A stretch of DNA of 63,083 nt from contig VBEK01000120.1 in assembly GCA_005889135.1 (NCBI GenBank), positions 1 through 63,083 of the forward strand. The letters are read 5' to 3'. The notes under the pieces were generated by a model. It ran no database searches, had not been told where the DNA came from, and was given only the letters and a program-made list of their open reading frames with translations. The position numbers were made by a program, and so were the translations under genes. Positions 47,402 through 56,493 of this stretch are shown here, piece by piece (position 1 is the stretch's first letter; each line of letters opens with the position of its first letter). This stretch comes from Chloroflexota bacterium (GTDB lineage Bacteria > Chloroflexota > Dormibacteria > Dormibacterales > Dormibacteraceae).

Positions 47402-48976
47402 ATGGAGACGCCGCTCACACCTCTGGAGTTCGCGAGACGGACGCGCAAGCTGTACGGCGACCGTGTCGGCGCCGTCGACGGCGAGCTGCGCCTGACCTAC
47501 GAGCAGTTCTTCGACCGGTGCGACCGCTGGTCGGCGGCGCTGCAGGGGATGGGCGTGCGCAAGGGCGACCGCCTCGCCTACATCGCCCCGAATACGCACG
47601 AGCAGCTCGAGTCGTTCTACGCCGTACCCCAGATCGGAGCCGTCCTCGTGCCGATCAACTTCCGCCTCACGGCGGACGACTTCGTGTACATCACCTCCCA
47701 CTCGGGGGCGAAGGTGCTGTGCGTGCACCCGGACTACGTGTCCGCGATCGACGGGGTGCGCGATGAGCTGAAGGGTGTGGAGCACTTCGTCGTCCTCGGG
47801 CCGGCGCCGGACAAACGCTGGCTCGGCTACGAGGCGGCGATCGCCGGCGCAAGGCCGGAGTTCAAGCGACCTGAGATCGACGAGAGCGACCTGCTCGCCC
47901 TGAACTACACGAGCGGCACGACCGCGAAGCCGAAGGGCGTGATGATCACTCACCGCAACGCCTGGATGAACGTGATGGACACGCTCGTCCACTTCCACAT
48001 CACCGTCGACGACACGTACCTGTGGACGCTGCCGATGTTCCACGCCAACGGCTGGACCTTCGTGTGGATCATCACGGCGGTGGGCGGGCGGCACATCTGC
48101 CTGCCCAAGGTCGAGCCGGCGCGCGTGTTCGACCTGATCCGCAAGGAGAAGGTCGGCTGGCTGTGCGCCGCGCCGACGGTGCTGATCTCGCTTGCCAACG
48201 CGCCGGCCGAGGTGCGAGGACAGGTGCCCCGCGGCGTGCACGTCGTCACCGCCGGCGCGCCCCCGGCCGCGGCGACGATCGAGCGCATGGAGGGCGAGCT
48301 CGGGTGGGAGGTCACCCAGGTCTACGGCCTGACGGAGACGTCGCCCTTCCTCACCATCTGCGAGCCCCGACCCGAGCATACCTCCATGAGCGCGGCGGAC
48401 CGCGCCGTGATCAAGGCGCGGACCGGTGTGGAGATGATCGGCGCCGGCGAGATGCGCGTCGTGGACGACAAGGGTCAGGACGTTCCGGCTGACGGCCAGA
48501 CGCTCGGCGAGATCGTCTTCCGCGGCAACGTCATCCTCAAGGGCTACTACAACGACAAGGAGGCGACCGAGAAGGTCATGGGCGACGGCTGGTTCCACAC
48601 CGGCGACGCAGCCGTGCTTCACCCCGATGGTTACGTCGAGATCCGCGACCGGATCAAGGACGTGATCATCAGCGGCGGCGAGAACATCTCCTCGATCGAG
48701 GTCGAGGGCGTCCTGCTCCGCCACCCGGCCGTCCAGGAGGCGGCCATCGTGGGCCTGCCGCACGAGAAGTGGGGGGAGGCGCCGTTCGCCTACGTGGTTT
48801 TGAAGCCGGGGGCGTCGGCGACCGAGGCCGAGCTGATCGCGTTCACCCGCGAGCGGCTGGCGCACTTCAAGGCGCCGCACGGGGTCACTTTCGTGCCGGA
48901 GCTGCCGAAGACCGCGACCGGAAAGATCCAGAAGTACGTGCTGAGGAAGGGCGCCGCGGCGATCGTCCGCCAGTAA
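47402..48976 (+). CDS. Acyl-CoA synthetase (AMP-forming, FadD-like)
   Basis: 524 residues. ATP motif LALNYTSGTTAKPKGVMITH, A5 motif VTQVYGLTETSPF, A7/A8 GWFHTGDAAVLHPDGYVEIRDRIKDVIISGGENI and the catalytic A10 Lys in LPKTATGKIQKYVLR. The sequence resembles medium/long-chain or aromatic acyl-CoA ligases. It would activate substrates for the beta-oxidation operon at 37.6-41.1 kb. ATG at 47402 with AACAGGAGGGGCAC as ribosome site. The stop abuts the convergent oxidase gene. Confidence 0.95.
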   Translation: METPLTPLEFARRTRKLYGDRVGAVDGELRLTYEQFFDRCDRWSAALQGMGVRKGDRLAYIAPNTHEQLESFYAVPQIGAVLVPINFRLTADDFVYITSHSGAKVLCVHPDYVSAIDGVRDELKGVEHFVVLGPAPDKRWLGYEAAIAGARPEFKRPEIDESDLLALNYTSGTTAKPKGVMITHRNAWMNVMDTLVHFHITVDDTYLWTLPMFHANGWTFVWIITAVGGRHICLPKVEPARVFDLIRKEKVGWLCAAPTVLISLANAPAEVRGQVPRGVHVVTAGAPPAAATIERMEGELGWEVTQVYGLTETSPFLTICEPRPEHTSMSAADRAVIKARTGVEMIGAGEMRVVDDKGQDVPADGQTLGEIVFRGNVILKGYYNDKEATEKVMGDGWFHTGDAAVLHPDGYVEIRDRIKDVIISGGENISSIEVEGVLLRHPAVQEAAIVGLPHEKWGEAPFAYVVLKPGASATEAELIAFTRERLAHFKAPHGVTFVPELPKTATGKIQKYVLRKGAAAIVRQ

Positions 48977-49471
48977 CTAGGTCCAGACCTCGGTCTTCAC
49001 CCACTCGAGGCCGGTCCGCGTGACTCGCGCGGTGACCAGCGTGCCGCCGGCCAGCGACCGCTCGTCGAACAGCTTCAACGTCCGCGGCCGGAAGCGGTAG
49101 CAGGGAAGGTCGTTGGCCTCGGCGTCGAACGCCTTGAACCGCCTGGCGTAAGGCTCCGCGCTCCTGGTCACGCCGGCGGTCCCGAAGAGCTGGATGCCCC
49201 GGTCCGGCCTGCCCCAGACCTGGTTGGACGCGTACACGGTCACTGCCGCAGAAGGATTTCGCGCGAGGTTGCGCGAATGGATGGAGTCCGCGTCCGAGAT
49301 CCAGAAAACCTCGAAGAGTTGGTTCCACGCGAAGTACATGTGGTTGATGTGCGCGCGGCCGCGCGGCGACACCGTCGCAAGCGAGCAGAGGGGAGAAGCG
49401 TCCATCAACCGCCGGGCGACACGTTGCAGCTGCAGGGAGGAGAACCGACGCGCTCGCCGCTCGACCGTCAT
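48977..49471 (-). CDS. Pyridoxamine 5'-phosphate oxidase-family protein
   Basis: 164 residues with the split-barrel FMN/F420 fold pattern: ASPLCSLATVSPRGRAHINH, MYFAWNQLFEVFWISDADSIHSRNLARNP and VYASNQVWGRPDRGIQLFG. Such small proteins bind FMN, F420 or haem; which one is not clear. ATG at 49471, 6 bp downstream of the HNH gene stop on the same strand; the 3' end abuts the acyl-CoA synthetase. Confidence 0.85.
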   Translation of the reverse strand: MTVERRARRFSSLQLQRVARRLMDASPLCSLATVSPRGRAHINHMYFAWNQLFEVFWISDADSIHSRNLARNPSAAVTVYASNQVWGRPDRGIQLFGTAGVTRSAEPYARRFKAFDAEANDLPCYRFRPRTLKLFDERSLAGGTLVTARVTRTGLEWVKTEVWT

Positions 49472-49477
49472 CGACTC

Positions 49478-50620
49478 TTAGTCTGGCCCTCGCGGCAGGC
49501 CGAACGTGACCGTCGGGGCGATGCTCACGATCTTGCCCTCGACTTTGATCAGCTTCCATCCACCCTCGTGGACCATGCGGTGGTGGCGCTTGCAGAGCAG
49601 GACCGTGTTCTCGAGGTTGGTCTCGCCGCCGTCCACCCAGTGCACCACGTGATGGCCGTCGCACCAGGAGGCCGGACGCTCGCAGCCCGGCCACTGGCAG
49701 TGCTTGTCGCGCACCGCCAGGGCCTTGCGCAAGCCGCCGTCGACCAGGCGCCGGGAGCGGCCGACGTCGACCGGCAGCGAGTCGGCCGCGAAGAGCACGC
49801 GCATGACGCTGGAGTCGCAGGCCAGGCGCTGCACCGTCGCCGAGGGCAGGGGCAGGGAGAACTCCATCTCCCCGCCCGCCGCCCCGGCCATCGCGCGCAA
49901 GGTCTCGACCGTGGCCGTGACCTGCACGTTGGCCGGTCCTCCCGCGGTCAGCTGCTCGTAGAAGGCGTCTGCCATGCGCTGGTCGCGGGTCCGGTCATCG
50001 TGCGCGCCCGACGGCCGGGCAAGAGGTTCGAGTACGCCCCGCACCTCACCACCCCTGGCCGGGTCGAGCACGCCGTTGATCAGCAGGCAGCCATCCTCGG
50101 CCGTGCTCAGGCGCAGGTAGCTCTCCTCCACCAGCTGCTCTTGCTCGCGGTTGTAGGCCTTGCTGTCGCGGGCATGTCGGTAGTGCATGACCTTGTAGTG
50201 GAACTTGCCTGGCGAGTGCTCCCTGGCCAGAGGCAGGAGCTCTGACTCCTCGAAGCCCGTGACCTTGTCGGCCGTGTTGGCGATGGTCGTCAGGTGGGCG
50301 TAGCCGATGTCGCCAGAGCTCAACGCCTCCAGGCTCTGCGGCAGCTCCTCCATGTGCTTGCCCACCTGGAGCGCCCTCCAGGCGGCGCTGGAGGTCATGT
50401 GGCAGTTGAAGCGCATCCAGTCTGCGGCCGAGTTGAGCCCCTCGTCGTCCCACTGCTCGCCTTGAGCGAACTCGGCCGCGAAGCGGGCGAACTCGAGCTC
50501 GAGCTTGTCGATGGCGTGGCGCAGGCCCTGCAGGACAAAGCCCACGTCGCGTTCCTCCGACTGGATCGCAACCATGCCGAAATCGTGGCAAAAAAACGTT
50601 CGTACGTCCAGTTCAATCAT
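49478..50620 (-). CDS. DUF222 domain protein with C-terminal HNH endonuclease
   Basis: 380 residues. A long helical DUF222 (13E12-repeat-like) region is followed by an HNH motif near 315-360: CQWPGCERPASWCDGHHVVH, GGETNLENTVLLCKRHHRMVHE, with two Cys pairs for zinc and the metal-binding His/Asn. This family is expanded in actinobacterial genomes and often linked to mobile DNA, but no terminal repeats are visible here. ATG at 50620 (an ATG at 50575 is in frame). The 98 bp before it, shared with the divergent CoA ligase, are AT-richer than the surroundings. Confidence 0.9.
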   Translation of the reverse strand: MIELDVRTFFCHDFGMVAIQSEERDVGFVLQGLRHAIDKLELEFARFAAEFAQGEQWDDEGLNSAADWMRFNCHMTSSAAWRALQVGKHMEELPQSLEALSSGDIGYAHLTTIANTADKVTGFEESELLPLAREHSPGKFHYKVMHYRHARDSKAYNREQEQLVEESYLRLSTAEDGCLLINGVLDPARGGEVRGVLEPLARPSGAHDDRTRDQRMADAFYEQLTAGGPANVQVTATVETLRAMAGAAGGEMEFSLPLPSATVQRLACDSSVMRVLFAADSLPVDVGRSRRLVDGGLRKALAVRDKHCQWPGCERPASWCDGHHVVHWVDGGETNLENTVLLCKRHHRMVHEGGWKLIKVEGKIVSIAPTVTFGLPRGPD

Positions 50621-50718
50621 GTAAATTCATTATTCACATCAGCACCTCCAACGGCCACCAGGCCCACCCCCGTCACCCCCTTCACCGTCTCGTCCGTAGA
50701 AGTGCCAAGATTTCGAAA

Positions 50719-52224
50719 GTGGAACTACCGGACCGCTACAACATCGGCGCCGACCTCCTCACCCGCAACCTCGAGGCCGGCCGCGAGAGCAAGGTCGCGA
50801 TCCACTCGGCAGCCGGAGACGTCACTTACGGCGCCCTCGCCGGCCTCGCCTCCGGCGCCGCCCAGCAGTTCCTCGACCACGGCGTCCGGCGTGAAGAACG
50901 AATCCTGATCGTCGGCTTCGACTCCCCCGGGTGGGTGGCCTCCTTCCTCGGCGCCATCCGCATCGGCGCGGTCCCGGTCCCGGTCAATCCCCTCTTGCAG
51001 CGAAGCGAGGACTACGTCCACTACATCGAGGACTCGCTCACGCGCGTGATCGTCGTCGACCAGAACAGCGAGGAGAAGCTGAAGGCCGCCGCCAAAGACC
51101 AGAGCCTGCTGCGCGCCGACCAGCTCGAGCCGGCGGACGAGGTCCCGCCCGCGCCCACGCGCAAAGACGACATGGCCTTCTGGCTCTACAGCTCGGGCAG
51201 CACCGGCAAGCCCAAGGCCGTCGTCCACCTGCAGCACGACATCCCCTACACGTGCGTCACCTATGCGGAGCAGGTCCTGGGCATCACCGCAGAGGACACG
51301 ACCTTCTCCACGACCGGCCTCTTCCACGCCTACGGCTTCGGCAACAACCTCACCTTTCCTTACTGGGTCGGCGCCAGCACCGTGCTGCACGCGGGCCGGC
51401 ACACGCCGCAGACCGTCCTCGACACCATCGAGGTGCACAAGCCGACGCTCTTCTTCAGCGCCCCCACCCTCTACAACGCGATCCTCAACTTCGAGGGGGC
51501 GAAGTCGAGGAACCTGTCCAGCATCCGCCTCTGCGTGGCCGCCGCCGAGGCGCTGCCGGCTGAGGTCTGGCGGCGGTGGAAGGACGCATTCGGGCTGACC
51601 ATCCTCGACGGCGTCGGCTCCACCGAGATGCTGCACATCTACTGCTCCAACCGGCTCGACGACTTGAAGCCCGGGAGCAGCGGTAAGCCGGTGCCCGGCT
51701 ACGAGCTGAAGATCCTCGACGACGAGGACAACCCGGTGAAGCCGGGCGAGGCGGGCGACCTCTACGTCAAGGGCGACAGCGCGCTCGCCCTGTACTGGGC
51801 GCAGCACGAGAAGTCCAAACGCAGCATCCTCGGCGAGTGGTTCTTCAGCGGCGACCGCTACCGCGTCGACGAGGACGGCTTCTACTGGTACGAGGGCCGC
51901 TCCGACGACATGATCAAGGTCAGCGGGCTGTGGGTCTCGCCGATCGAGATCGAGTCGGCCCTGCTCGAGCACACCGCCGTCGCCGAGAGCGCGGTGGTCG
52001 GGATCACCCTCGACGGCTTCACGAAGATCAAGGCGTTCGTGATCGCCAGGCCAGGCGCGGTCACGGGCGACGCGCTCGTGAGCGAGCTGCAGGAGCACTG
52101 CAAGTCGCGCCTGCAGCGCTTCCAGTACCCGCACCTGATCGAGTTCGTGGCCGAGCTGCCGAAGACCGTGACCGGCAAGATCCAGCGCTACAAGCTGCGC
52201 GAGAAGGAAGCCGCTCCTGCGTAG
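50719..52224 (+). CDS. Benzoate-CoA ligase-family AMP-forming ligase
   Basis: 501 residues. ATP loop AFWLYSSGSTGKPKAVVHLQ, TTGLFHAYGFGNNLTFPYWVG (benzoate-CoA ligase family), LTILDGVGSTEMLHIYCSN, WFFSGDRYRVDEDGFYWYEGRSDDMIKVSG and the catalytic Lys in LPKTVTGKIQRYKLRE. Substrates in this family are aromatic or short branched acids. Start GTG at 50719. Its 3' end overlaps the 3-isopropylmalate dehydrogenase-like gene, so it is read with the chain-elongation genes. Confidence 0.93.
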   Translation: MELPDRYNIGADLLTRNLEAGRESKVAIHSAAGDVTYGALAGLASGAAQQFLDHGVRREERILIVGFDSPGWVASFLGAIRIGAVPVPVNPLLQRSEDYVHYIEDSLTRVIVVDQNSEEKLKAAAKDQSLLRADQLEPADEVPPAPTRKDDMAFWLYSSGSTGKPKAVVHLQHDIPYTCVTYAEQVLGITAEDTTFSTTGLFHAYGFGNNLTFPYWVGASTVLHAGRHTPQTVLDTIEVHKPTLFFSAPTLYNAILNFEGAKSRNLSSIRLCVAAAEALPAEVWRRWKDAFGLTILDGVGSTEMLHIYCSNRLDDLKPGSSGKPVPGYELKILDDEDNPVKPGEAGDLYVKGDSALALYWAQHEKSKRSILGEWFFSGDRYRVDEDGFYWYEGRSDDMIKVSGLWVSPIEIESALLEHTAVAESAVVGITLDGFTKIKAFVIARPGAVTGDALVSELQEHCKSRLQRFQYPHLIEFVAELPKTVTGKIQRYKLREKEAAPA

Positions 52225-53248
52225 CCACATCGCCGTCCTGCCCTGCGACGGCGCGGGCAAGGAGGTCGTGCCGGAGGCGATCAAGGTCCTGAAGGCGGCC
52301 GGGGCCGACCTCGAGTTCCAGGAGTACGACGTCAACGCCGACCAGTACATCCGCACCCGAGAGCCCATCCCCGCGCAGACCTGGAGCGAGCTCGTCAAGG
52401 CCGACTCCATCCTCTTCGGCGCCGTCGGCGATCCGCGCGTCGACGACGCCGCCTACCTGGCCGGAGTGCTTCTGCGCCTGCGGTTCGAGCTCGACCTCTA
52501 CGTCAACCTGCGGCCGGCGAAGCTTTACGACGACCGCCTGTCACCCCTGCGCCGCGAGGACCGTCGCGGCATCGACCTCCTCATCGTGCGCGAGAACACC
52601 GAGGGCCTCTATGTCGGCATGGGCGGCCGTTTCAAGAAGGGCACACAGGAGGAGGTGGCGATCCAGGAGGACCTGAACACCCACCTCGGCGTGACCAGGA
52701 TCATCGAGTACGCCTTCGGGGTCGCCGAGCGCGAGGTGGTCATGGTCGACAAGGCCAACGCCATGACCTACGCCGGCGCGCTGTGGCAGGAGCGGTGGAA
52801 GGCGGTCGCGAAGCAGCATCCACAGGTCAAGACGCGTCACCTGTACGTGGACGCCGCGGCGATGCAGCTCGTGCGCGACCCGACGCAGTTCGACGTCATC
52901 GTCACCGGCAACCTCTTCGGCGACATCCTCTCCGACCTGACCGCGGAGCTGATCGGCGGCATGGGCATCGCGCCGTCCGGCAACATCAACCCGGCCACGA
53001 AGCGCGGCCTGTTCGAGCCCGTGCACGGGACTGCTCCCGATATCGCCGGCAAGGGCATCGTCAACCCGGTGGGGGCGATTTTGAGCGCCTCTATGATGGT
53101 TAGACACCTGGGTCACAAAGAGATGGCGGACGCGATCGAGGGTGCGGTCGAGTCGGCTCTGCGCGCGGGCGAATGCACCCGCGACCTCGGCGGCAGCCTC
53201 TCCACCAGTGAAGTCGGTGACGCGGTTGCGAAGAGGTTGCACGACTAG
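52217..53248 (+). CDS. leuB: Isopropylmalate/isocitrate-type dehydrogenase, probable CTG start
   Basis: 343 residues from the CTG at 52217. Family motifs: HIAVLPCDGAGKEVVPEAIK (N-terminus), LFGAVGDPRV, YVNLRPAKLY, IVRENTEGLYVG, MVDKANAM, IVTGNLFGDILSDL and EPVHGTAPDIAGKG. The first ATG/GTG/TTG in frame (GTG 52268) would remove the first strand of the Rossmann-like fold. CTG 52217 gives a normal start, has AAGGA about 8 nt upstream and overlaps the ligase gene. LeuB, homoisocitrate or tartrate dehydrogenase cannot be separated. Confidence 0.92.
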   Translation: MRSHIAVLPCDGAGKEVVPEAIKVLKAAGADLEFQEYDVNADQYIRTREPIPAQTWSELVKADSILFGAVGDPRVDDAAYLAGVLLRLRFELDLYVNLRPAKLYDDRLSPLRREDRRGIDLLIVRENTEGLYVGMGGRFKKGTQEEVAIQEDLNTHLGVTRIIEYAFGVAEREVVMVDKANAMTYAGALWQERWKAVAKQHPQVKTRHLYVDAAAMQLVRDPTQFDVIVTGNLFGDILSDLTAELIGGMGIAPSGNINPATKRGLFEPVHGTAPDIAGKGIVNPVGAILSASMMVRHLGHKEMADAIEGAVESALRAGECTRDLGGSLSTSEVGDAVAKRLHD

Positions 53249-54538
53249 ATGGGCATGACCATGACCGAGAAGATCCTGGCGCGCGGGGCCGGGCGCGAAT
53301 CCGTGCGCCCGGGCGACCTCGTCCTGGCCAGGGTCGACTTCGCGATGGGCCACGACCTCACGATCCCGCCGGCCGGCAAGATCATGCGCGAGCAGATGGG
53401 GGCGGAGAAGATCTGGGACCCGGAGCGTGTGGCCGTCACCCAGGACCACTTCCAGCCGGCGAAGGACGCGGCCAGCGCCACCCTCGGTCGCCTCACGCGC
53501 GAGTTCTCGCACTCGATGGGGATCAAGTGGTACTTCGAGGTCGGGCAGGGCGGCATCTGCCACACCGTCCTCCCCGAGAACGGCCTGGTCCTGCCGGGCG
53601 AGCTGGTCGTCGGCGCCGACTCCCACTCGTGCACGTACGGAGCGTTGAACAACTTCGCCACCGGCATCGGCTCGACCGATCTCGCCTGCGTGCTCGCGCT
53701 CGGCGAGCTGTGGTTCCGCGTCCCCGAGACGCTGAAGTTCGTCTACCACAACCGTCTCAAGGAGTGGGTCGAGGCGAAGGACCTCATCCTGTACGTCATC
53801 GGTCAGATCGGCGTCGACGGCGCGCGCTCCAAGGCGATGGAGCACACCGGCGAGGCGCTGCGCCACATCGACATGGAGGCGCGGCTGACGATGACCAACA
53901 TGGCGATCGAGGCCGGCGCGAAGAACGGGATCATGGAGTTCGACGAGGTCACGAAGGAATACCTCGACGGCCGCGCCAAGCGCCCCTACACGCCGGTCTC
54001 GTCGGACTCCGACGCGGAGTACGAGAAGGTGTTCGAGTTCGACGTCGAGAAGGTCGAGCTCGGCGTTGCCAAGCCGATGTCGCCGGACAACTACGCGCCC
54101 CTGTCCGAGGTCGCCGGGACAAGGCTCGACCAGGTCTTCATCGGCTCGTGCACCAACTCGCGCATCACCGACCTGCGGCGCGCGGCGGCGGTGCTCGAGA
54201 ACCACAAGGTCGCGCCGGGCGTCCGCCTCATCATCACCCCCTCCTCGCACCAGGTCGCGATCCAGGCGGAGAAGGAAGGCTTGATCCGCACGTTCCTCGC
54301 CGCGGGGGCGGCGTGGACGACCGCGACGTGCGGCGCGTGCCTGGGCGGCCACATGGGCGTGCTGGGCGAGGGCGAGGTCTGCTTGAGCACGACGAACCGC
54401 AACTTCCCAGGGCGCATGGGGCACCCGAAGGCCCAGGTCTATCTCTCCAACCCGGCCGTCGCGGCGGCCAGCGCGGTCACCGGCGTGATCAGCCACCCGA
54501 GCGAGGTGCTCAAACACATGCCCGCGGAAATTGCGTGA
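53249..54538 (+). CDS. leuC: 3-isopropylmalate dehydratase/homoaconitase large subunit
   Basis: 429 residues, the short archaeal/bacterial LeuC2-type length. Motifs: VDFAMGHDLT, GQGGICHTVLPE, VVGADSHSCTYGAL, TGIGSTDLACVLALGELW. The [4Fe-4S] Cys are in IGSCTNSRITDLR and ATCGACLGGHMG, plus the earlier Cys. ATG at 53249 directly after the dehydrogenase stop. This clade includes both isopropylmalate and homoaconitate isomerases. Works with the small subunit at 54582. Confidence 0.95.
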   Translation: MGMTMTEKILARGAGRESVRPGDLVLARVDFAMGHDLTIPPAGKIMREQMGAEKIWDPERVAVTQDHFQPAKDAASATLGRLTREFSHSMGIKWYFEVGQGGICHTVLPENGLVLPGELVVGADSHSCTYGALNNFATGIGSTDLACVLALGELWFRVPETLKFVYHNRLKEWVEAKDLILYVIGQIGVDGARSKAMEHTGEALRHIDMEARLTMTNMAIEAGAKNGIMEFDEVTKEYLDGRAKRPYTPVSSDSDAEYEKVFEFDVEKVELGVAKPMSPDNYAPLSEVAGTRLDQVFIGSCTNSRITDLRRAAAVLENHKVAPGVRLIITPSSHQVAIQAEKEGLIRTFLAAGAAWTTATCGACLGGHMGVLGEGEVCLSTTNRNFPGRMGHPKAQVYLSNPAVAAASAVTGVISHPSEVLKHMPAEIA

Positions 54539-54556
54539 TTAAGCCCCTCACCCCGA

Positions 54557-54579
54557 CCCTCTCCCCGAGGGGGAGAGGG
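54557..54579 (+). repeat. REP-like hairpin carrying the leuD ribosome-binding site
   Basis: CCCTCTCCCC-GAG-GGGGAGAGGG is a perfect 10-bp inverted repeat preceded by CCCTCACCCCGA. This whole pattern resembles a palindromic element scattered in many bacterial genomes. The right arm (GGGGAGAGGGAG) lies immediately before the leuD ATG and must act as its Shine-Dalgarno sequence, so folding would hide the ribosome site. Confidence 0.75.
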
Positions 54580-54581
54580 AG

Positions 54582-55124
54582 ATGAGCCTGCCGAAGGTCG
54601 TTCGCGGCCGGGCCTGGAAGTTCGGCGACAACATCGACACCGACCAGATCATCCCAGCCAAGTACGCGATCTATTCCCTGGACGAAACGGAGCTCGGCAA
54701 GCACGCCATGGAGGGCGTGCCCGGCCACGAGACGTGGGCGGGCGGCGTGACCCGGGGCGACATCCTCGTCGGCGGCTCCAACTTCGGGTGCGGCTCGTCG
54801 CGCGAGATCGCGCCAGTCGCGATCCGCGGCGCAGGGATCTCGCTCGTCGTCGCCGACTCGTTCGCTCGGATCTTCTTTCGCAACGCCATCAACATGGGCT
54901 ACCCGATCCTGCAGTCGCCGCAGGCGGCGGAGGCGGTGGAGGAAGGCGATGAGCTCGAGGTCGACCTCGAGGAAGGCATCATCCGCAACTTGACCAAGGG
55001 CGACGAATACCGCGCCGAGGCCTTCCCGCAGTTCATGACCGACCTGTTGAAGATGGGCGGGCTCGTGCCCTGGGTGCGCAAACGTCTCGAAGAGCGCCGG
55101 CAAAGGGCCGCCGTGCGTGGATGA
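54582..55124 (+). CDS. leuD: 3-isopropylmalate dehydratase/homoaconitase small subunit
   Basis: 180 residues: GRAWKFGDNIDTDQIIPAKY, DILVGGSNFGCGSSREIAP (swivel-domain substrate loop), SFARIFFRNAINMGYPIL. Pairs with LeuC. The ATG at 54582 follows the purine-rich arm of a REP-like hairpin. Its 3' end overlaps the condensing enzyme gene by 8 bp. The C-terminal tail (LGRRRQRAAV-like, basic) is slightly longer than in the usual archaeal-type protein. Confidence 0.95.
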   Translation: MSLPKVVRGRAWKFGDNIDTDQIIPAKYAIYSLDETELGKHAMEGVPGHETWAGGVTRGDILVGGSNFGCGSSREIAPVAIRGAGISLVVADSFARIFFRNAINMGYPILQSPQAAEAVEEGDELEVDLEEGIIRNLTKGDEYRAEAFPQFMTDLLKMGGLVPWVRKRLEERRQRAAVRG

Positions 55125-56493
55125 CATCAAGCCCGTAGAGCTCCAGGAGCCGCTCGAGGAGCTGGCGCGCGACCCCAAACGCTTCTCTCACGACCTCAAA
55201 TTCCCCCCGCCAGAAAAGATCCGCATCTACGACGACACGCTGCGTGACGGCGAGCAGATGCCCGGCGTCGCCATCACGCCGAAGAACAAGTACGAGCTCG
55301 CGCGCGAGCTGTCGGACATCGGCGTGCACGTCATGGACGTCGGCTTCCCGTACGTGTCCGAAGGCGAGCAAGAAACCCTGCGCCTGGTGCTCGGCGGCCG
55401 CAAACGCGGAGAGCTCCGCCCCGACCTCGAGGTCGTCTGCATGATGCGCTCCACCAAAGGCGACATCGACGCCACGGTGCGCGTCATCGATCAGCTGGGC
55501 TATCGGCGCGACGAGGTGACCTACTTCATCTTCACCTCGGCGTCCGACCTGCACGTCAAGTACAAGCTGGGCAAGACGCTGCTCCACCGCGACGGCATCC
55601 CCGAGTCGGAGTGGCTCGAATTGCCCGTCAAGTACTACCGCGAGGCCAACATCCGGATGATGTGCGAGGCGATCGCCTACGCGCGGGAACAGGGCGCGAC
55701 GTCGATCGAGTTCGGCGGGGAGGACGGAAGCCGCGCCGACGTCGACTACATCGCCGAGATCCACCGCCAGGGGCTGAAGGCGGGCGGGACGCGGCCTTCG
55801 ACGCCCGACACCGTCGGCTGCTACTCGCCGTTCGCGGTGCGTGAGTACATCCCGGCGATCAAGGCTGCCGCGCCCGAGGCGCCGCTTGTCGTGCACTTCC
55901 ACAACGACCTCGGTCTCGGCGCGTGGAACACGGTGATGGCGCTGGGGAGCGGGGCGGAGGTCTTCACCACCAGCGTCAACGGCATCGGCGAGCGCACTGG
56001 CAACGCGCCGATGCACCAGGTGCTGCTTCAGCTCCGCTACCTGTTCGGGATCGAGATCCCGAATTTCAAGTACGAGAAGCTGCGCACGCTGGCCCGCCAC
56101 CTCGAGCAGATGAGCGGGGTGCCGGTCCAGCCGACCGAGCCAGGCATCGGGCTCAACGTCTTCAGCCACGAGTCCGGCATCCACACGGCCGGGATGCTGA
56201 TCCATCCGGCGATCTACCAGTTCATCCCTCCGGCCGACCTCGGAGCCGAGATCTCCTACGTCTACGGGAAGCACTCGGGCACGCTGGCGATCGAGCACGC
56301 GCTCCGGCACGCCGGGATCAGGCCCGAACCCGAGCTCGTCAACAGGGTGCTGGCCGAGGTCAAACGCATCCGCGAGGAGCGCGCCGAGCGCAGCGACTTC
56401 TCAGATTTCCACCGCCGGTACTACGATCACCTCAACCGCATGGGACTCACGGCGGACGAGGTGGTCGACATCGCCAAGGCATTGACCGCGTAG
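55117..56493 (+). CDS. Isopropylmalate/homocitrate synthase-family condensing enzyme
   Basis: 458 residues. HMGL-like barrel: IRIYDDTLRDGEQMPGVAIT (catalytic Arg/Asp), GATSIEFGGEDGSRADVDYI, TVGCYSP, LVVHFHNDLGLGAWNT (metal-binding His pair), SVNGIGERTGNAPMHQV. A C-terminal linker region follows (HESGIHTAGMLI, YGKHSGTLAIEHAL), but there is no room for a full LeuA allosteric domain, so it is closer to the homocitrate synthase/NifV/AksA plan with an N-terminal extension of about 30 residues. It condenses acetyl-CoA with a 2-oxoacid; which one is not determined. GTG at 55117. Confidence 0.93.
   Translation: MDDIKPVELQEPLEELARDPKRFSHDLKFPPPEKIRIYDDTLRDGEQMPGVAITPKNKYELARELSDIGVHVMDVGFPYVSEGEQETLRLVLGGRKRGELRPDLEVVCMMRSTKGDIDATVRVIDQLGYRRDEVTYFIFTSASDLHVKYKLGKTLLHRDGIPESEWLELPVKYYREANIRMMCEAIAYAREQGATSIEFGGEDGSRADVDYIAEIHRQGLKAGGTRPSTPDTVGCYSPFAVREYIPAIKAAAPEAPLVVHFHNDLGLGAWNTVMALGSGAEVFTTSVNGIGERTGNAPMHQVLLQLRYLFGIEIPNFKYEKLRTLARHLEQMSGVPVQPTEPGIGLNVFSHESGIHTAGMLIHPAIYQFIPPADLGAEISYVYGKHSGTLAIEHALRHAGIRPEPELVNRVLAEVKRIREERAERSDFSDFHRRYYDHLNRMGLTADEVVDIAKALTA

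Noticed and set aside
49478-50620. Mobile intron or homing element around the HNH gene
   Set aside because: The HNH motif is fused to DUF222, a normal chromosomal family; no repeats, intron structure or split gene is visible.
52541-54517. 658-codon minus-strand frame opposite leuB/leuC
   Set aside because: No recognisable motif, and leuC/leuB on the plus strand are unambiguous.
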